Source: Streptomonospora alba (GTDB taxonomy: Bacteria > Actinomycetota > Actinomycetes > Streptosporangiales > Streptosporangiaceae). Taken from it: a stretch of DNA of 64,000 nt. Position 1 is the first letter of the stretch. Each line of letters begins with the position of its first letter. Below, one piece after another: positions 8,855-17,319 of the stretch. A program made the position numbers and the translations under genes. The stretch covers positions 1-64,000 of the forward strand of contig NZ_JROO01000019.1 of the NCBI RefSeq assembly GCF_000826685.1, given 5' to 3'. The notes beneath the pieces were generated by a model, which ran no database searches, was not told the origin of the DNA, and saw only the letters and a program-made list of their open reading frames with translations.

Positions 8855-9394
8855 CGCGCCTCCCGGGGCGGATGGGGGGACAGAGCACCGGCGCCGCAAT
8901 CGCTTTCACGCGGTTTCAGAAAACAGTTGCGCGCCAGGAGGTGAACTTAGCAAGCGGCTGCGCCCGTGTGAATGGGGCCACACGTGACCGTCGGATCCAT
9001 GGCGTCGCTCCGGTGAGCTGGGCATGGGTGGTGGACGTGGCCGGGGCGACACGGTCGGTGATGTCCGGGGTGCGTCGTGGTCAGCGGCGATCGCGGAGTG
9101 TGAAAGTCAGCTGATCGCGAAAATCCACGGAAGAGGATGCAACCGACGCAAACGTTTGCAGACGTGCGTGGCGGCCGGGGAGGAACGTCCAGGCCGCGAC
9201 TGCGGCAGGCCCAATGGGGCGCGCCTCGCTCCGCGAGCGAGGCGGCCCGCCGCCGAGTGGACCCGCACCATGCGGGGGAAGGCCCCCACCCGGCAGCGGA
9301 GGTCGGCGGCACAGAGAGGCACACGACGCGGAGCGTCCCCGATAGGTGCCCAAGAGGGCGGGCCCCCGGGTGCCCTCCGGAGTGCGGCGCGCTC
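8855..9394 (-). other. 540-bp non-coding region upstream of the amylase
   Basis: No credible gene is seen. The region contains the palindrome at 9149-9160, a weak inverted repeat GTGTG...CACAC around 8968-8985, and a short stem (9354-9359 with 9372-9377) near the end of the plsC gene. It probably holds the amylase promoter and the plsC transcript end. Confidence 0.5.
9149..9160. promoter_or_regulatory. LacI-family type palindrome GCAAACGTTTGC upstream of amylase
   Basis: A perfect 12-bp palindrome with the central CG typical of LacI-family operators. It lies 295 bp upstream of the amylase start and 235 bp past the plsC stop. Control of the amylase by a maltose- or glucan-responsive LacI repressor is an inference; no such repressor gene is in the window. 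Confidence 0.45.
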
Positions 9395-10291
9395 CTAGGC
9401 CGCGGCGCCGGGACCGCCCTCGGAGCGCTGCTCGTCGGGGTCCTCGGGGGCGGGCACGCCTTCGGGGTCGGTGTCGGCCTCGGCGGCCGTCCCCTTCTTC
9501 TTCCGGCCCTTGCGCCCGCGCTTGCCCTGCGCCTTGCGCTCGGCCCGCTCCGCGCGCTTGCGCTCCTTCTCGCCGGCGCTCTGCTCCTTCTTCTCCTCCT
9601 TGGCCGCCGCCTCCAGCTCCGACTTGACCGACTGCGCGTAGCGGTCGACGTACTCCTGGCCCGACAGCTCCATGAGGGCGTACATGATCTCGTCGGTGAC
9701 GGCGCGCAGTACGCGGGGGTCCTTCTCCATGCCGTAATAGCGGGAGAAGTCCAGCGGCTTGCCGAAGACGACCTTGGGCCGGATGCCGAGCTTGGGCAGG
9801 GTGCGTCCGGGCGGCATGATCTTGTCGGCGTTGATCATGGCCATCGGCACCACCGGCGCCCTGGACTCCAGCGCCATGCGCGCCACGCCGGTGCGCCCTC
9901 GGTAGAGGCGGCCGTCGGGGGAGCGGGTGCCCTCGGGATAGATCCCCAGCAGCCTGCCCTGCTTGAGCACCTTCAGCCCGGTGCGCAGCGCGGCCTCGCT
10001 CGACTTTCCGCCGGAGCGGTCGATGGGGATCTGCCCGACCCCGGTGAAGAAGAGGCGGCTGAGCAGTCCCTTGGGGCCGGTGCCGGTGAAGTACTCGGCC
10101 TTGGCCAGGAACGCGATCTTGCGGGGGAGAGGGAGCGGGCCGAAGAAGTGGTCGGAGAAGGACAGGTGGTTGCCGACCATGAGCGCCGGCCCCTCCCGGG
10201 GCACGTTCTCGACGCCCTCGGCGCGCGGCTGCCACAGCACCGCGATCACAGGTCCCAGAATCGCCTTGACAATCCAGTAGAACACCGGCAC
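9395..10291 (-). CDS. 1-acyl-sn-glycerol-3-phosphate acyltransferase (PlsC-like)
   Basis: The frame is open to 10354, but I place the start at GTG 10291 (VPVFYWIVKAILGP), where the conserved membrane-associated helix begins. The 298-residue product has the acyltransferase motif NHLSFSD (His42, Asp47), the GVGQIPIDR block and YPEGTRSPDGRLYRG. It transfers an acyl group to lysophosphatidate at the inner membrane face. An unusual C-terminal tail of about 80 residues is highly charged, first Lys/Glu/Arg-rich (EKERKRAERAERKAQGKRGR) then acidic; it looks disordered. It is divergent from the esterase at 10617. Confidence 0.88.
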   Translation of the reverse strand: MPVFYWIVKAILGPVIAVLWQPRAEGVENVPREGPALMVGNHLSFSDHFFGPLPLPRKIAFLAKAEYFTGTGPKGLLSRLFFTGVGQIPIDRSGGKSSEAALRTGLKVLKQGRLLGIYPEGTRSPDGRLYRGRTGVARMALESRAPVVPMAMINADKIMPPGRTLPKLGIRPKVVFGKPLDFSRYYGMEKDPRVLRAVTDEIMYALMELSGQEYVDRYAQSVKSELEAAAKEEKKEQSAGEKERKRAERAERKAQGKRGRKGRKKKGTAAEADTDPEGVPAPEDPDEQRSEGGPGAAA

Positions 10292-10616
10292 ATCACCCCC
10301 GCCCACGCGGGGCGCGCCTCGACGAACTCGACACGTCAGCCTTCCCGCTTCCACGAACGATCGCGGTCATCTTCCCATTGTCGTGGGCTGCCCACCAACG
10401 GCGGAACGAGTTACCTGCGGGTAGTCGACGGTGCGCCGGCGCCGAGGGCCGACGACCGCCCCCCGCGCAGCGGCCACAACCGGCGGTGGAGCCCCGTTCC
10501 GACGTCCACTCGGCGGGGTATCCGGGGAAGCGGAGCGCGTACAAATTTCATAAAGTCGGTTCAGCACGGCTGCGGCCCGCCGGCCGCACCCCCACCGGAG
10601 TCGAGGAGGGCCATCC
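10292..10616. other. Divergent intergenic region plsC / esterase
   Basis: This 325-bp stretch has no gene I can support. It contains an AT-rich island at about 10540-10556 (GTACAAATTTCATAAAG) that stands out from the GC-rich surroundings and may include the promoter of the esterase transcript. Confidence 0.35.
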
Positions 10617-11384
10617 ATGCCGACGATGCCGGGTGCCGAGCCCTATCGCCGATCCGGTGGTGAAACCGGAGTGCTGCTATGCCACGGTTTCACCGGTTCG
10701 CCCCGCTCCATGCTTCCCTGGGCGCAGCACCTGGCGGACGCCGGGCACACCGTCGACGTCCCGCTGCTACCCGGTCACGGAACCTCCTGGCAGGACATGG
10801 CCGCGACCACGAGCACCCAGTGGCTGGCCGAGGTGGAGTCCGCGCTGCTGCGGCTGCACGGACTGTGCGGCACCGTCTTCGTCATGGGCCTGTCGATGGG
10901 CGGCTGCCTGGCGCTGCGCCTGGCCGAGCTGCACCCCGACAAGGTCCGCGGCGTGGTGGTGGTGAACCCGTCGCTGGCCGTGGAGAACCTGCTGCTGCCC
11001 GTGGCCCGGCTGCTGGCGCCGCTGGTGCCCACCACCCCGGCCGTGGGCGACGACATCAAGAAGCCCGGTGCGTCGGAGGGGTCCTACGCCAAGGTGCCGA
11101 CCGCGGCCGCCGCGACACTCCCGAGGCTGTGGCGCGCTACAAAACGGGACATGCCGACCATCACAGCACCGATTCTCGCGTACCGGAGTCCGGAAGATCA
11201 TGTCGTGGGGCCCAGGAGTCTGCGTATCCTCACAAGTAGGGCGGTGAACGCGCAGCTGCGCGTCCACTCCCTGGACAACAGCTACCACGTGGCCACTCTG
11301 GACCACGACGCCTCAACCATCTTCGACGGGAGCCTCGCGTTCGTGCGCGAGCACAGCAGAAGCGGGGAAGGGACGAAGCGATGA
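10617..11384 (+). CDS. Alpha/beta hydrolase, carboxylesterase / monoacylglycerol lipase type
   Basis: A 255-residue cytosolic hydrolase from ATG 10617. It shows LCHGFTGSP (oxyanion region), the nucleophile elbow GLSMGG with Ser93, a SPEDHVV segment holding the acid Asp and a C-terminal NSYHVATLDHD with the catalytic His. The pattern is that of the Est30/thermostable monoacylglycerol lipase group. It overlaps the following gene by 4 bp (ATGA at 11381-11384), so the two are translationally coupled. With plsC next door a role in acyl lipid turnover is reasonable but inferred. Confidence 0.85.
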   Translation: MPTMPGAEPYRRSGGETGVLLCHGFTGSPRSMLPWAQHLADAGHTVDVPLLPGHGTSWQDMAATTSTQWLAEVESALLRLHGLCGTVFVMGLSMGGCLALRLAELHPDKVRGVVVVNPSLAVENLLLPVARLLAPLVPTTPAVGDDIKKPGASEGSYAKVPTAAAATLPRLWRATKRDMPTITAPILAYRSPEDHVVGPRSLRILTSRAVNAQLRVHSLDNSYHVATLDHDASTIFDGSLAFVREHSRSGEGTKR

Positions 11385-12202
11385 CACATCGCCGGGGCAA
11401 CGGCCTGCTCGCCGAGACCTACCTCCCGCTCATCGTGCTCCCCACGGCTCTGGCCGACCAGATGCTCGACGCACTGCGCGACCGCGAGATCGCGGCCTAT
11501 GCCGTGCAGGTGGACGAAGAGGTGTCCGGCGACGGCGACACGGTGGAGGAGTCCGCCACCGACCACCTCTACGTCGACGCCCGCCAGCGTGCGGCCGCCG
11601 AGGCGATCCTCCGCGACCAGCTGCCCGACCTGGAGCACCGCGGCCTCGAACCGGGCGGCGCCGAGTCCGGTGAGGGCCCCCGGCGGCAGACGCGGGTGGA
11701 GCCCGACGGGGGCGCCGGACCGAGCGCACCCGCCAACGGTGACGACGACGTGTGGGCCGACCTGGTCGCACGCTTCTATGACACCCCGGCGGCCGACGAG
11801 GCCGCGTGGCCCGACGCCGAGAACCTCTCCGCGGAGGAGCGCGCCGAGTCCGGCTCCGGCGACGCCGATGCCGCCGAGCCCGAGGCCACGGAGGACGCGG
11901 ACGCCGACGACCCCCCGCGTGCCCGCGTGGTCCGCCCGGCCGAGCCGGGCGACGACCACGAGCACTTCGTCCCGCCTCCGCCGCCGCCCCTGCCCCGCGG
12001 CGACCTCACCAGCCGTCTCTCGTGGGCCGGGCTGTTCGGGGGCCCGTTGCTGCTGCTGGGCTCCATGCTGCTGGGGACCTCGCTGCCCGGCTGGCTGGCC
12101 TTCCTGGCCGTGGCCGCCTTCATCGCCGGGTTCGTCGTACTGGTGGTGCGCATGGGCGATCGCCCGCCGGACGACGGACCCGACGACGGCGCCGTGGTGT
12201 GA
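11381..12202 (+). CDS. Hypothetical protein with C-terminal two-helix membrane hairpin
   Basis: A 273-residue protein coupled to the esterase by a 4-bp overlap. Residues 1-90 look globular (LPLIVLPTALADQMLDALRD and DHLYVDARQRAAAEAILRDQ resemble a small ACT-like alpha/beta unit), residues 95-205 are acidic and low complexity (Asp/Glu/Ala), and two membrane segments follow at about 213-235 and 237-258 before a short acidic tail. The layout suggests a membrane-anchored protein with its N-terminus in the cytoplasm. I do not recognise the family. It precedes macS in the same orientation. Confidence 0.7.
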   Translation: MTHRRGNGLLAETYLPLIVLPTALADQMLDALRDREIAAYAVQVDEEVSGDGDTVEESATDHLYVDARQRAAAEAILRDQLPDLEHRGLEPGGAESGEGPRRQTRVEPDGGAGPSAPANGDDDVWADLVARFYDTPAADEAAWPDAENLSAEERAESGSGDADAAEPEATEDADADDPPRARVVRPAEPGDDHEHFVPPPPPPLPRGDLTSRLSWAGLFGGPLLLLGSMLLGTSLPGWLAFLAVAAFIAGFVVLVVRMGDRPPDDGPDDGAVV

Positions 12203-12307
12203 AGCCCGGGCCGGCCGCCTGCGGCCGGCGCCGCGCCCGATCGCGGCGCCCCGCCGCTTCGCGGCACGGCGCCCGCCCGTTCCCCCACCCGGCAGGACCC
12301 TTCGCTG

Positions 12308-13657
12308 ATGAGCCCCGAATCCCCCGATCCCGACCCCGCCCCCGCGGCCGCGCCTTCCGCGGCCGCTCCGGGACCGGCTTCCGCGTCGGCGGGATCGAAA
12401 CCCGCGGGCCCTCCCGCGAGCGCCGCGGCGGGCCGCGGCCCCGGCGCCCGGCCCACCGGGCCGCACGGGTTCTCCACGCCCCTGTGGCGCGCGATCGCCG
12501 TCTTCCGCGCCGCGTCGGTGGTCTATGCCGTCTTCCTGATGGCCCCGCACCTGGACCTGCTGGCGCGGCCGGGGGTCGCATGGGCGGTACTGGTCGCCAT
12601 GGCGGCCTGGACCGCCGCCTCGGCCGTGCTCTACGCCCGCCCGCACCGCCGCGGCAGAGCCCTGCTCGCCACCGACCTCGCGGTCGCCTTCTGCTGCCTG
12701 GCCGCCACAGCGGTGGCGGTCGAACCCGGCTACCTGCGCATGGCCCCGCCGCTGACCACCACCTGGTTCGCGGGCGCGGTGCTGGCGGCTGCGGTGCTGG
12801 GCGGGCGGCGCATCGCCCTGGTCGCGGCACTCGCCCACGGCGTGGTCGACATCGCGATGCGGACCGGGCTGGGCCTGGCCATCACCGCCGCGGTCCCGCG
12901 CGGCGTGGTGCTGCTGCTCCTGGCCGGGTACTCGGTCGGCTACCTGGCGAACTACGCCGCGGTCGCCGAGCGGCGCCTCGCCGAAGCGGTCGAGCTGGAG
13001 GCGCGCACCCGCGAACGCGAGCGCCTGGGCCGTTCGATCCACGACTCCGTGCTGCAGGTGCTGGCGATGGTGCAGCGACGCGGTGCCGAGGCGGGCGGCG
13101 AGGCCGCCGAGCTCGGCTCGCTCGCCGGCGAACAGGAGGCCCGGCTGCGGGCGCTGATCGGCGGACGCCACGGCACGTCGGCGTCCGATCCCGCCGGGGC
13201 GGACGTGGGGGAGGGCGCGGAGGCGAGCAGCGCCCTCGCCGCCGCCCCCACCGCATGGAACGCGGCACCGCCGGCCGCCGACCTGGCCTCCCTGCTCGAC
13301 GCGCACGCCGGAGCCCGCGTGACGGTCTCGGCCCCGGCGACCGAGGTCGCCATGGCGCCCCGGAGGGCCCGCGAGATCGACGCCGCCGTTCGCGAGGCCC
13401 TGGGCAACGTCGAACGCCACTGCCCGCCCGAGGCCCGCGTCTGGCTGCTTCTGGAGCACGAGGGCGAGACGGTCACGGTGACGGTGCGCGACGACGGCCC
13501 CGGCATCGCCCCCGACCGCCTCGCCGAGGCGGCCGCCGAAGGGCGGATGGGCGTCGCCCAGTCCATCCGCGGCCGCATCGCCGATCTCGGAGGAACCACC
13601 GAGATCACCACGGCCCCGGGCCAGGGCACCGAAATCGAGATGCGCGTCCCCGGATGA
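12308..13657 (+). CDS. macS: Sensor histidine kinase, MacS-like (DUF5931 type)
   Basis: A 449-residue sensor from ATG 12308. After a low-complexity Pro/Ala N-terminus, residues about 55-210 form a multi-helix membrane sensor (WRAIAVFRAASVVYAVFLMA onward), followed by the dimerisation helix ERERLGRSIHDSVLQVLAMV with the phospho-acceptor His245 and an HATPase_c domain (REALGNVERH N-box, VRDDGPGIAPDR G-box). This is the MacS arrangement of the Streptomyces MacRS pair controlling morphogenesis and a lipoprotein target. Its expected partner, a MacR-like regulator, is not adjacent here but at 20247-20912. Assignment rests on remembered family features, not an alignment. Confidence 0.78.
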   Translation: MSPESPDPDPAPAAAPSAAAPGPASASAGSKPAGPPASAAAGRGPGARPTGPHGFSTPLWRAIAVFRAASVVYAVFLMAPHLDLLARPGVAWAVLVAMAAWTAASAVLYARPHRRGRALLATDLAVAFCCLAATAVAVEPGYLRMAPPLTTTWFAGAVLAAAVLGGRRIALVAALAHGVVDIAMRTGLGLAITAAVPRGVVLLLLAGYSVGYLANYAAVAERRLAEAVELEARTRERERLGRSIHDSVLQVLAMVQRRGAEAGGEAAELGSLAGEQEARLRALIGGRHGTSASDPAGADVGEGAEASSALAAAPTAWNAAPPAADLASLLDAHAGARVTVSAPATEVAMAPRRAREIDAAVREALGNVERHCPPEARVWLLLEHEGETVTVTVRDDGPGIAPDRLAEAAAEGRMGVAQSIRGRIADLGGTTEITTAPGQGTEIEMRVPG

Positions 13658-13754
13658 GCGGGAGCGCGGGATGCCCGCACCGCTGTCGTCGCTGCACCGT
13701 CGGGCGCAACAACCTGGCGCCGACGGCAGAGGACGGCCGCCGCCGCCCCGCCCG

Positions 13755-14357
13755 CTACCCCAGCGGCGGGCCGTCGCCCGGGACCTCCTGGTAGGAGTAG
13801 CGCTGCTCCTTCCAGGGGTCGGCGCGGTTGTGGTAGCCGCGCTCCTCCCAGAAGCCGCGGCGGTCCGCGGTCAGGTACTCGATCGCGCGGACCCACTTCA
13901 CGCTCTTCCAGCCGTACAGGTGCGGTACCACCAGGCGCAGCGGGTAGCCGTACTCGGGGGCGAGGCGCTCGCCGCCGCGGTGGGTGGCCAGCAGGACGTT
14001 GCGGGCGAGGAAGTCGTCGAGGCGCATGTTGGCGCTGTAGCCGTACTCGGCCCACACCATCACGTGGGTGACCGAGGGGTCGGGAGGGGCCAGCCGCACC
14101 AGGGCCTCGGTGGACACTCCGCTCCAGTGCTCGTCGGGCAGGGTGAACCTGGTCACGCAGTGGAAGTCGGCGACGGTGCTCACCCTCGGCAGGGCGTCGA
14201 ACTCGGGCCAGCTCCACCGGAACTCGCCCAGCGACTCGGTGAATCCGTAGACGCGCAGATCCCACCTGTGCGCACGGAACCGCGGCACGGGGCCGTAGTG
14301 CAGGGCGGGCCGGTCGCGTGGCACGTGCTGCCCCGGCGGCAGCGGCTGATCCGACAA
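13755..14357 (-). CDS. Sulfite oxidase-like molybdopterin oxidoreductase
   Basis: I chose TTG 14357 because AAGGAGAG lies 5 bp upstream; an ATG at 14387 has a weaker site. The 200-residue product is a single oxidoreductase molybdopterin-binding (SUOX-like) domain: VADFHCVTRF supplies the molybdenum-ligating Cys, and GYPLRLVVPHLYGWKSVKWV is the conserved pterin-binding block. No signal peptide or heme domain is present, so it is probably a cytoplasmic YedY-like enzyme lacking the Tat leader. Substrate unknown. It diverges from the aroF leader region with about 110 bp between. Confidence 0.85.
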   Translation of the reverse strand: MSDQPLPPGQHVPRDRPALHYGPVPRFRAHRWDLRVYGFTESLGEFRWSWPEFDALPRVSTVADFHCVTRFTLPDEHWSGVSTEALVRLAPPDPSVTHVMVWAEYGYSANMRLDDFLARNVLLATHRGGERLAPEYGYPLRLVVPHLYGWKSVKWVRAIEYLTADRRGFWEERGYHNRADPWKEQRYSYQEVPGDGPPLG

Positions 14358-14453
14358 TCGCTCTCCTTCGTGCGCCTCGCCCGCCATCCTGCCAGGGGCG
14401 CGAAATCGGCAACCCGACCCCTCCTCTCGTACGGGGCGGCTCGGCGGATGCGT

Positions 14454-14459
14454 TATAGT
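14454..14459 (+). promoter_or_regulatory. Probable -10 element of the aroF attenuator transcript
   Basis: TATAGT lies 7 nt before the leader-peptide ATG at 14467. If it is the -10 box, transcription would start at or within a base of that ATG, making the leader peptide leaderless. No good -35 hexamer is visible. Confidence 0.5.
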
Positions 14460-14466
14460 CGCAGAC

Positions 14467-14541
14467 ATGCAGCAGAGCTTTTGGCGCTTTTATGGCTACC
14501 GGCCCACGGCTAGGACGGTCGCCCGCCAAGCGCTGCGCTGA
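14467..14541 (+). CDS. Aromatic amino-acid leader peptide of the aroF attenuator
   Basis: A 24-residue reading frame MQQSFWRFYGYRPTARTVAR... ends at TGA 14539-14541. Residues 5-11 (FWRFYGY) contain Phe, Trp, Phe, Tyr and Tyr, all three end-products of the shikimate pathway. It is followed 16 nt later by a perfect terminator hairpin and then by the DAHP synthase gene, the first enzyme of that pathway. Its role is sensing charged aromatic tRNAs by ribosome stalling, inferred from position and composition. It has no Shine-Dalgarno sequence, consistent with leaderless initiation. Confidence 0.8.
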   Translation: MQQSFWRFYGYRPTARTVARQALR

Positions 14542-14556
14542 CACGGACGACTTCAG

Positions 14557-14590
14557 GAGCCCCGGGCCGGAAACGGCCCGGGGCTCTTCT
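14557..14590 (+). terminator. Attenuator hairpin upstream of DAHP synthase
   Basis: A perfect 13-bp stem (14557-14569 with 14574-14586) closes a GAAA tetraloop and is followed by TTCT. The 5' arm segment GGGCCGG (14564-14570) can alternatively pair with CCGGCCC (14499-14505) at the end of the aromatic codon run, a plausible antiterminator. Confidence 0.78.
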
Positions 14591-14694
14591 GCTGCCCGGT
14601 CGTATCCGCCGCCCGGCCCCGCTCCCCGTCCATCCGGCAGACAACCTCCACCGCGTCCGGGAACGGACACCACGTGCCGAAGGGACAGCACACA

Positions 14695-15741
14695 ATGGTC
14701 ATCGTCATGGGGCCTGGGGCCACACGTGAACATATCGACGCACTCGTCGACCTCGTCACCAGCGCGGGGGGCGAGGCCTACGTGACCCGCGGCGTGAGCC
14801 GCACGATCATCGGCCTGGTCGGCGACGTGCGCCAGTTCGAGACCCTGGACCTGCGCGCGATGCCCGGCGTCAGCGACGTCTTGCGCATCAGCGTCCCCTA
14901 CAAGCTCGTCAGCAGCGAGAACCAGCCCGGCCGCTCCACGGTCAGCGTCGGCGGCGTGCCCATCGGCGGCGACAACATGACCGTCATCGCCGGCCCCTGT
15001 GCGGTCGAGACCCCCGACCAGACGCTGGAGTCGGCGCACATGGCCCGCGCGGCCGGCGCGTCGCTGCTGCGCGGGGGCGCCTACAAGCCCCGCACCTCCC
15101 CCTACGCCTTCCAGGGCTTGGGCGAGACCGGCCTGAAGATCCTCGCCGACGTGCGCGCCGAGACCGGGCTGCCGATCGTCACCGAGGTGGTCGACGCCGC
15201 GGACGTGGATCTGGTCGCCGGCTACGCCGACATGCTGCAGATCGGCACCCGCAACATGCAGAACTTCGCCCTGCTGCAGGCGGCGGGCGAGGCCGGCCGC
15301 CCCGTGCTCCTGAAGCGCGGGATGAACGCCACCATCGAGGAGTGGCTGATGGCCGCGGAGTACATCGCTCAGCGTGGCAACCTCGACATCGTCCTGTGCG
15401 AGCGCGGGATCCGAACCTTCGAGAAGGCCACCCGCAACACCCTCGACATCAGTGCGGTGCCGGTGGCCCAGAGCCTGTCGCACCTGCCGGTGATCGTGGA
15501 CCCCTCGCACTCGGGCGGCAAGCGCGAACTGGTGCTGCCGCTGTCGCGGTCGGCGATCGCGGTCGGCGCCGACGGTGTCATCGTCGACGTGCACCCCACC
15601 CCCGAGACCGCGCTGTGCGACGGGCCCCAAGCGCTGGTCGGCGAGGACATCCCGCAGCTGGCCGAGGCCGCCGCCACGCTGTCGCCGCTGGTGGGCCGAA
15701 CCCTCACCGCCGCGCCGGAGCCGGTCGGGGCGGGCGTCTAG
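14695..15741 (+). CDS. aroF: 3-deoxy-7-phosphoheptulonate (DAHP) synthase, type I-beta
   Basis: ATG 14695 is preferred (MVIVMGPGAT, with AAGGGA 9 bp upstream); GTG 14674 is an alternative. The 348-residue protein has an N-terminal ferredoxin-like regulatory domain (about residues 1-75) and a TIM barrel with IAGPCAVE, LRGGAYKPRTSPYAFQG, LLKRGMNATIEEW, CERGIRTFE and VDPSHSGGKRE, which hold the PEP, metal and phosphate ligands. It condenses PEP and erythrose-4-phosphate to enter the shikimate pathway. This is the short, archaeal/Bacillus-like type rather than the plant-like AroH of many actinomycetes. Expression is probably set by the upstream attenuator. Confidence 0.93.
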   Translation: MVIVMGPGATREHIDALVDLVTSAGGEAYVTRGVSRTIIGLVGDVRQFETLDLRAMPGVSDVLRISVPYKLVSSENQPGRSTVSVGGVPIGGDNMTVIAGPCAVETPDQTLESAHMARAAGASLLRGGAYKPRTSPYAFQGLGETGLKILADVRAETGLPIVTEVVDAADVDLVAGYADMLQIGTRNMQNFALLQAAGEAGRPVLLKRGMNATIEEWLMAAEYIAQRGNLDIVLCERGIRTFEKATRNTLDISAVPVAQSLSHLPVIVDPSHSGGKRELVLPLSRSAIAVGADGVIVDVHPTPETALCDGPQALVGEDIPQLAEAAATLSPLVGRTLTAAPEPVGAGV

Positions 15742-15765
15742 CGCCGGACGCGCCGGAGGTTGCGA

Positions 15766-15799
15766 GTCCGGCGGGCGCCGCGCACGGTGCCCGCCGGAC
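15766..15799. terminator. Bidirectional hairpin between aroF and thiI
   Basis: A perfect 11-bp stem (15766-15776 with 15789-15799) sits between the convergent stops at 15741 and 15834. Confidence 0.7.
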
Positions 15800-15833
15800 C
15801 GGGGCCCGCAGCGGGGCGGCGGGCCCCGCGGCG

Positions 15834-17108
15834 TCAGACCTTTTCGGGGGCTTCCTCGCCCAGGAAGCTGGGGCGGTGCAGCTTCTTGCCCGTGAGCAGG
15901 TACTCGGCCAGCTCCTCGGCGTCCAGCCGCTTCTCGATCTGGCGCAGGTCGGGGATCTTGGCGGCGGTCTCGGCCTGACGCGGTGTGAGCAGCGTGCAGC
16001 AGTCCTCGTCGGGCAGTTCCGAGATCGCCAGGGTGCCCATGCGCCGCGCCTGGTCCATGATCTCGGTCTTGTCCATGCCGATCAGCGGGCGCAGGATCGG
16101 CAGGTCGACCGCGTCGTCCAGCGCCGTCAGGTTGGTCATGGTCTGGCTGGAGACCTGGCCCAGCGCGTCACCGGTGATCAGCGCCTCTGCGTTGAGGTCG
16201 TCGGCCAGCGCCTCGGCGGTCTTGAGCATGAGCCGCCGCTGGGCGATGACCTGCAGCCGGTCCGCGCCGGAGGTCTTCAGCTGCTGCTGGGCCTTGCCGA
16301 AGGGGACGACGAACAGCCGCGATCCCACCTGGTACCGGTCGAGCTGGCGCACGAGGCTGTAGGCCTTGTAGATGGACTCCGGCCCGGTGAACGGCATGCC
16401 GGAGAAGTGCAGGAAGTCGACCTTCAGACCGCGGCGCATCATCCGGTGCGCGGCCACGGGCGAGTCGATCCCGCCCGACATAAGCACCAGTGCGCGTCCG
16501 CTCATCCCCACGGGCAGGCCGCCCTGGCCGGGGATGCCGTCGGTGAAGACGAAGACCTCGTCCTTGTCGACCTCGATGGAGACCGTGTTCTGCGGGCGCT
16601 TGAGGTTGACCGGCAGGCCGTACGCCTCGACCACCGCCGCGCCCACGTGCCCGGCCAGCTGCGAGGAGGTCAGCGGGAACCGCTTGTCGCGGCGGCGGGC
16701 CCGGACCGCGAAGGAGCCGCTGCGGTCGGCCATCGCCTCGACAGCGGCCCGGGTGACGGTGTCGAGGTCCTTGGGCACGCGGCGCACCAGGTGCACCCAC
16801 ACCACGCCCATGACGTTGCTCATCCGCTCGGCCAGTTCGGCCACCTCGGCGTCGGAGGCGTCGGGCATGCGGACGAAGACGACGCCCGAACCGCGCCGGC
16901 TCAGCTTGATCGGGCTCAGACCGCGCGCCGCCGCGCGGATGTTGTTGTGCAGGCGGCGCTCGAACAGGCTGCGGTTGCTGCCCTTGAGCACGATCTCGCC
17001 GAGCTTCATCAGCACGCACAGCTCGTGCGGTCCGGACGCGGACCGCTCGCGGACGGCGGCCTCGGCCTCGCGCCCTTCGACGGCCTCGGGCTCGGACATG
17101 ACGGCCAT
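15834..17108 (-). CDS. thiI: tRNA 4-thiouridine synthase ThiI
   Basis: The start is placed at ATG 17108 (GGGAG 8 bp upstream); upstream extension is not family-like. The 424-residue protein has a ferredoxin-like/THUMP region (CVLMKLGEIVLKGSNR to about residue 170) and an adenylating PP-loop domain with ALVLMSGGIDSPVAAH (SGGxDS). It lacks the C-terminal rhodanese domain of E. coli ThiI, like Bacillus ThiI. It places sulfur at U8 of tRNA and can supply sulfur for thiamine thiazole. It ends in a CTLLTPRQAET region. The thiamine operon lies 6 kb away. Confidence 0.93.
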   Translation of the reverse strand: MAVMSEPEAVEGREAEAAVRERSASGPHELCVLMKLGEIVLKGSNRSLFERRLHNNIRAAARGLSPIKLSRRGSGVVFVRMPDASDAEVAELAERMSNVMGVVWVHLVRRVPKDLDTVTRAAVEAMADRSGSFAVRARRRDKRFPLTSSQLAGHVGAAVVEAYGLPVNLKRPQNTVSIEVDKDEVFVFTDGIPGQGGLPVGMSGRALVLMSGGIDSPVAAHRMMRRGLKVDFLHFSGMPFTGPESIYKAYSLVRQLDRYQVGSRLFVVPFGKAQQQLKTSGADRLQVIAQRRLMLKTAEALADDLNAEALITGDALGQVSSQTMTNLTALDDAVDLPILRPLIGMDKTEIMDQARRMGTLAISELPDEDCCTLLTPRQAETAAKIPDLRQIEKRLDAEELAEYLLTGKKLHRPSFLGEEAPEKV

Positions 17109-17255
17109 GACAGCGGCTCCCAGACGACTCGACGGATGAGGGGAGGGCGGAAGGGCGCTTCCCCTCGCCACTTCCAGTATCGGACATCGCAACGACCGAT
17201 CGGGACGGCCGCATTCCCGCCTGCGAGCCCGCACGCGCCCGTCTCGACGCACCGG

Positions 17256-17295
17256 CGCGCCCCCCGGCCGCCGAGGGCGGCGGCCGGGGGGCGCG
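17256..17295 (-). terminator. Terminator after phosphofructokinase
   Basis: A perfect 17-bp stem (17256-17272 with 17279-17295) with a 6-nt loop lies 25 bp past the pfkA stop, in the gap before the co-directional thiI start. Confidence 0.8.
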
Positions 17296-17319
17296 GTGCG
17301 GGGCCGGCGCTGAGGAGGC

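Noticed and set aside
7223-8944. 573-residue plus-strand open frame over the amylase
   Set aside because: No recognisable domain; the minus-strand amylase has all catalytic residues and a signal peptide.
8968-8985. GTGTG...CACAC repeat upstream of the amylase as an operator
   Set aside because: Arms are only 5 bp with an 8-bp spacer, not distinguishable from chance here.
11282-13459. 725-residue minus-strand open frame
   Set aside because: Arg/Gly/Ala-rich shadow of three well-supported plus-strand genes including macS.
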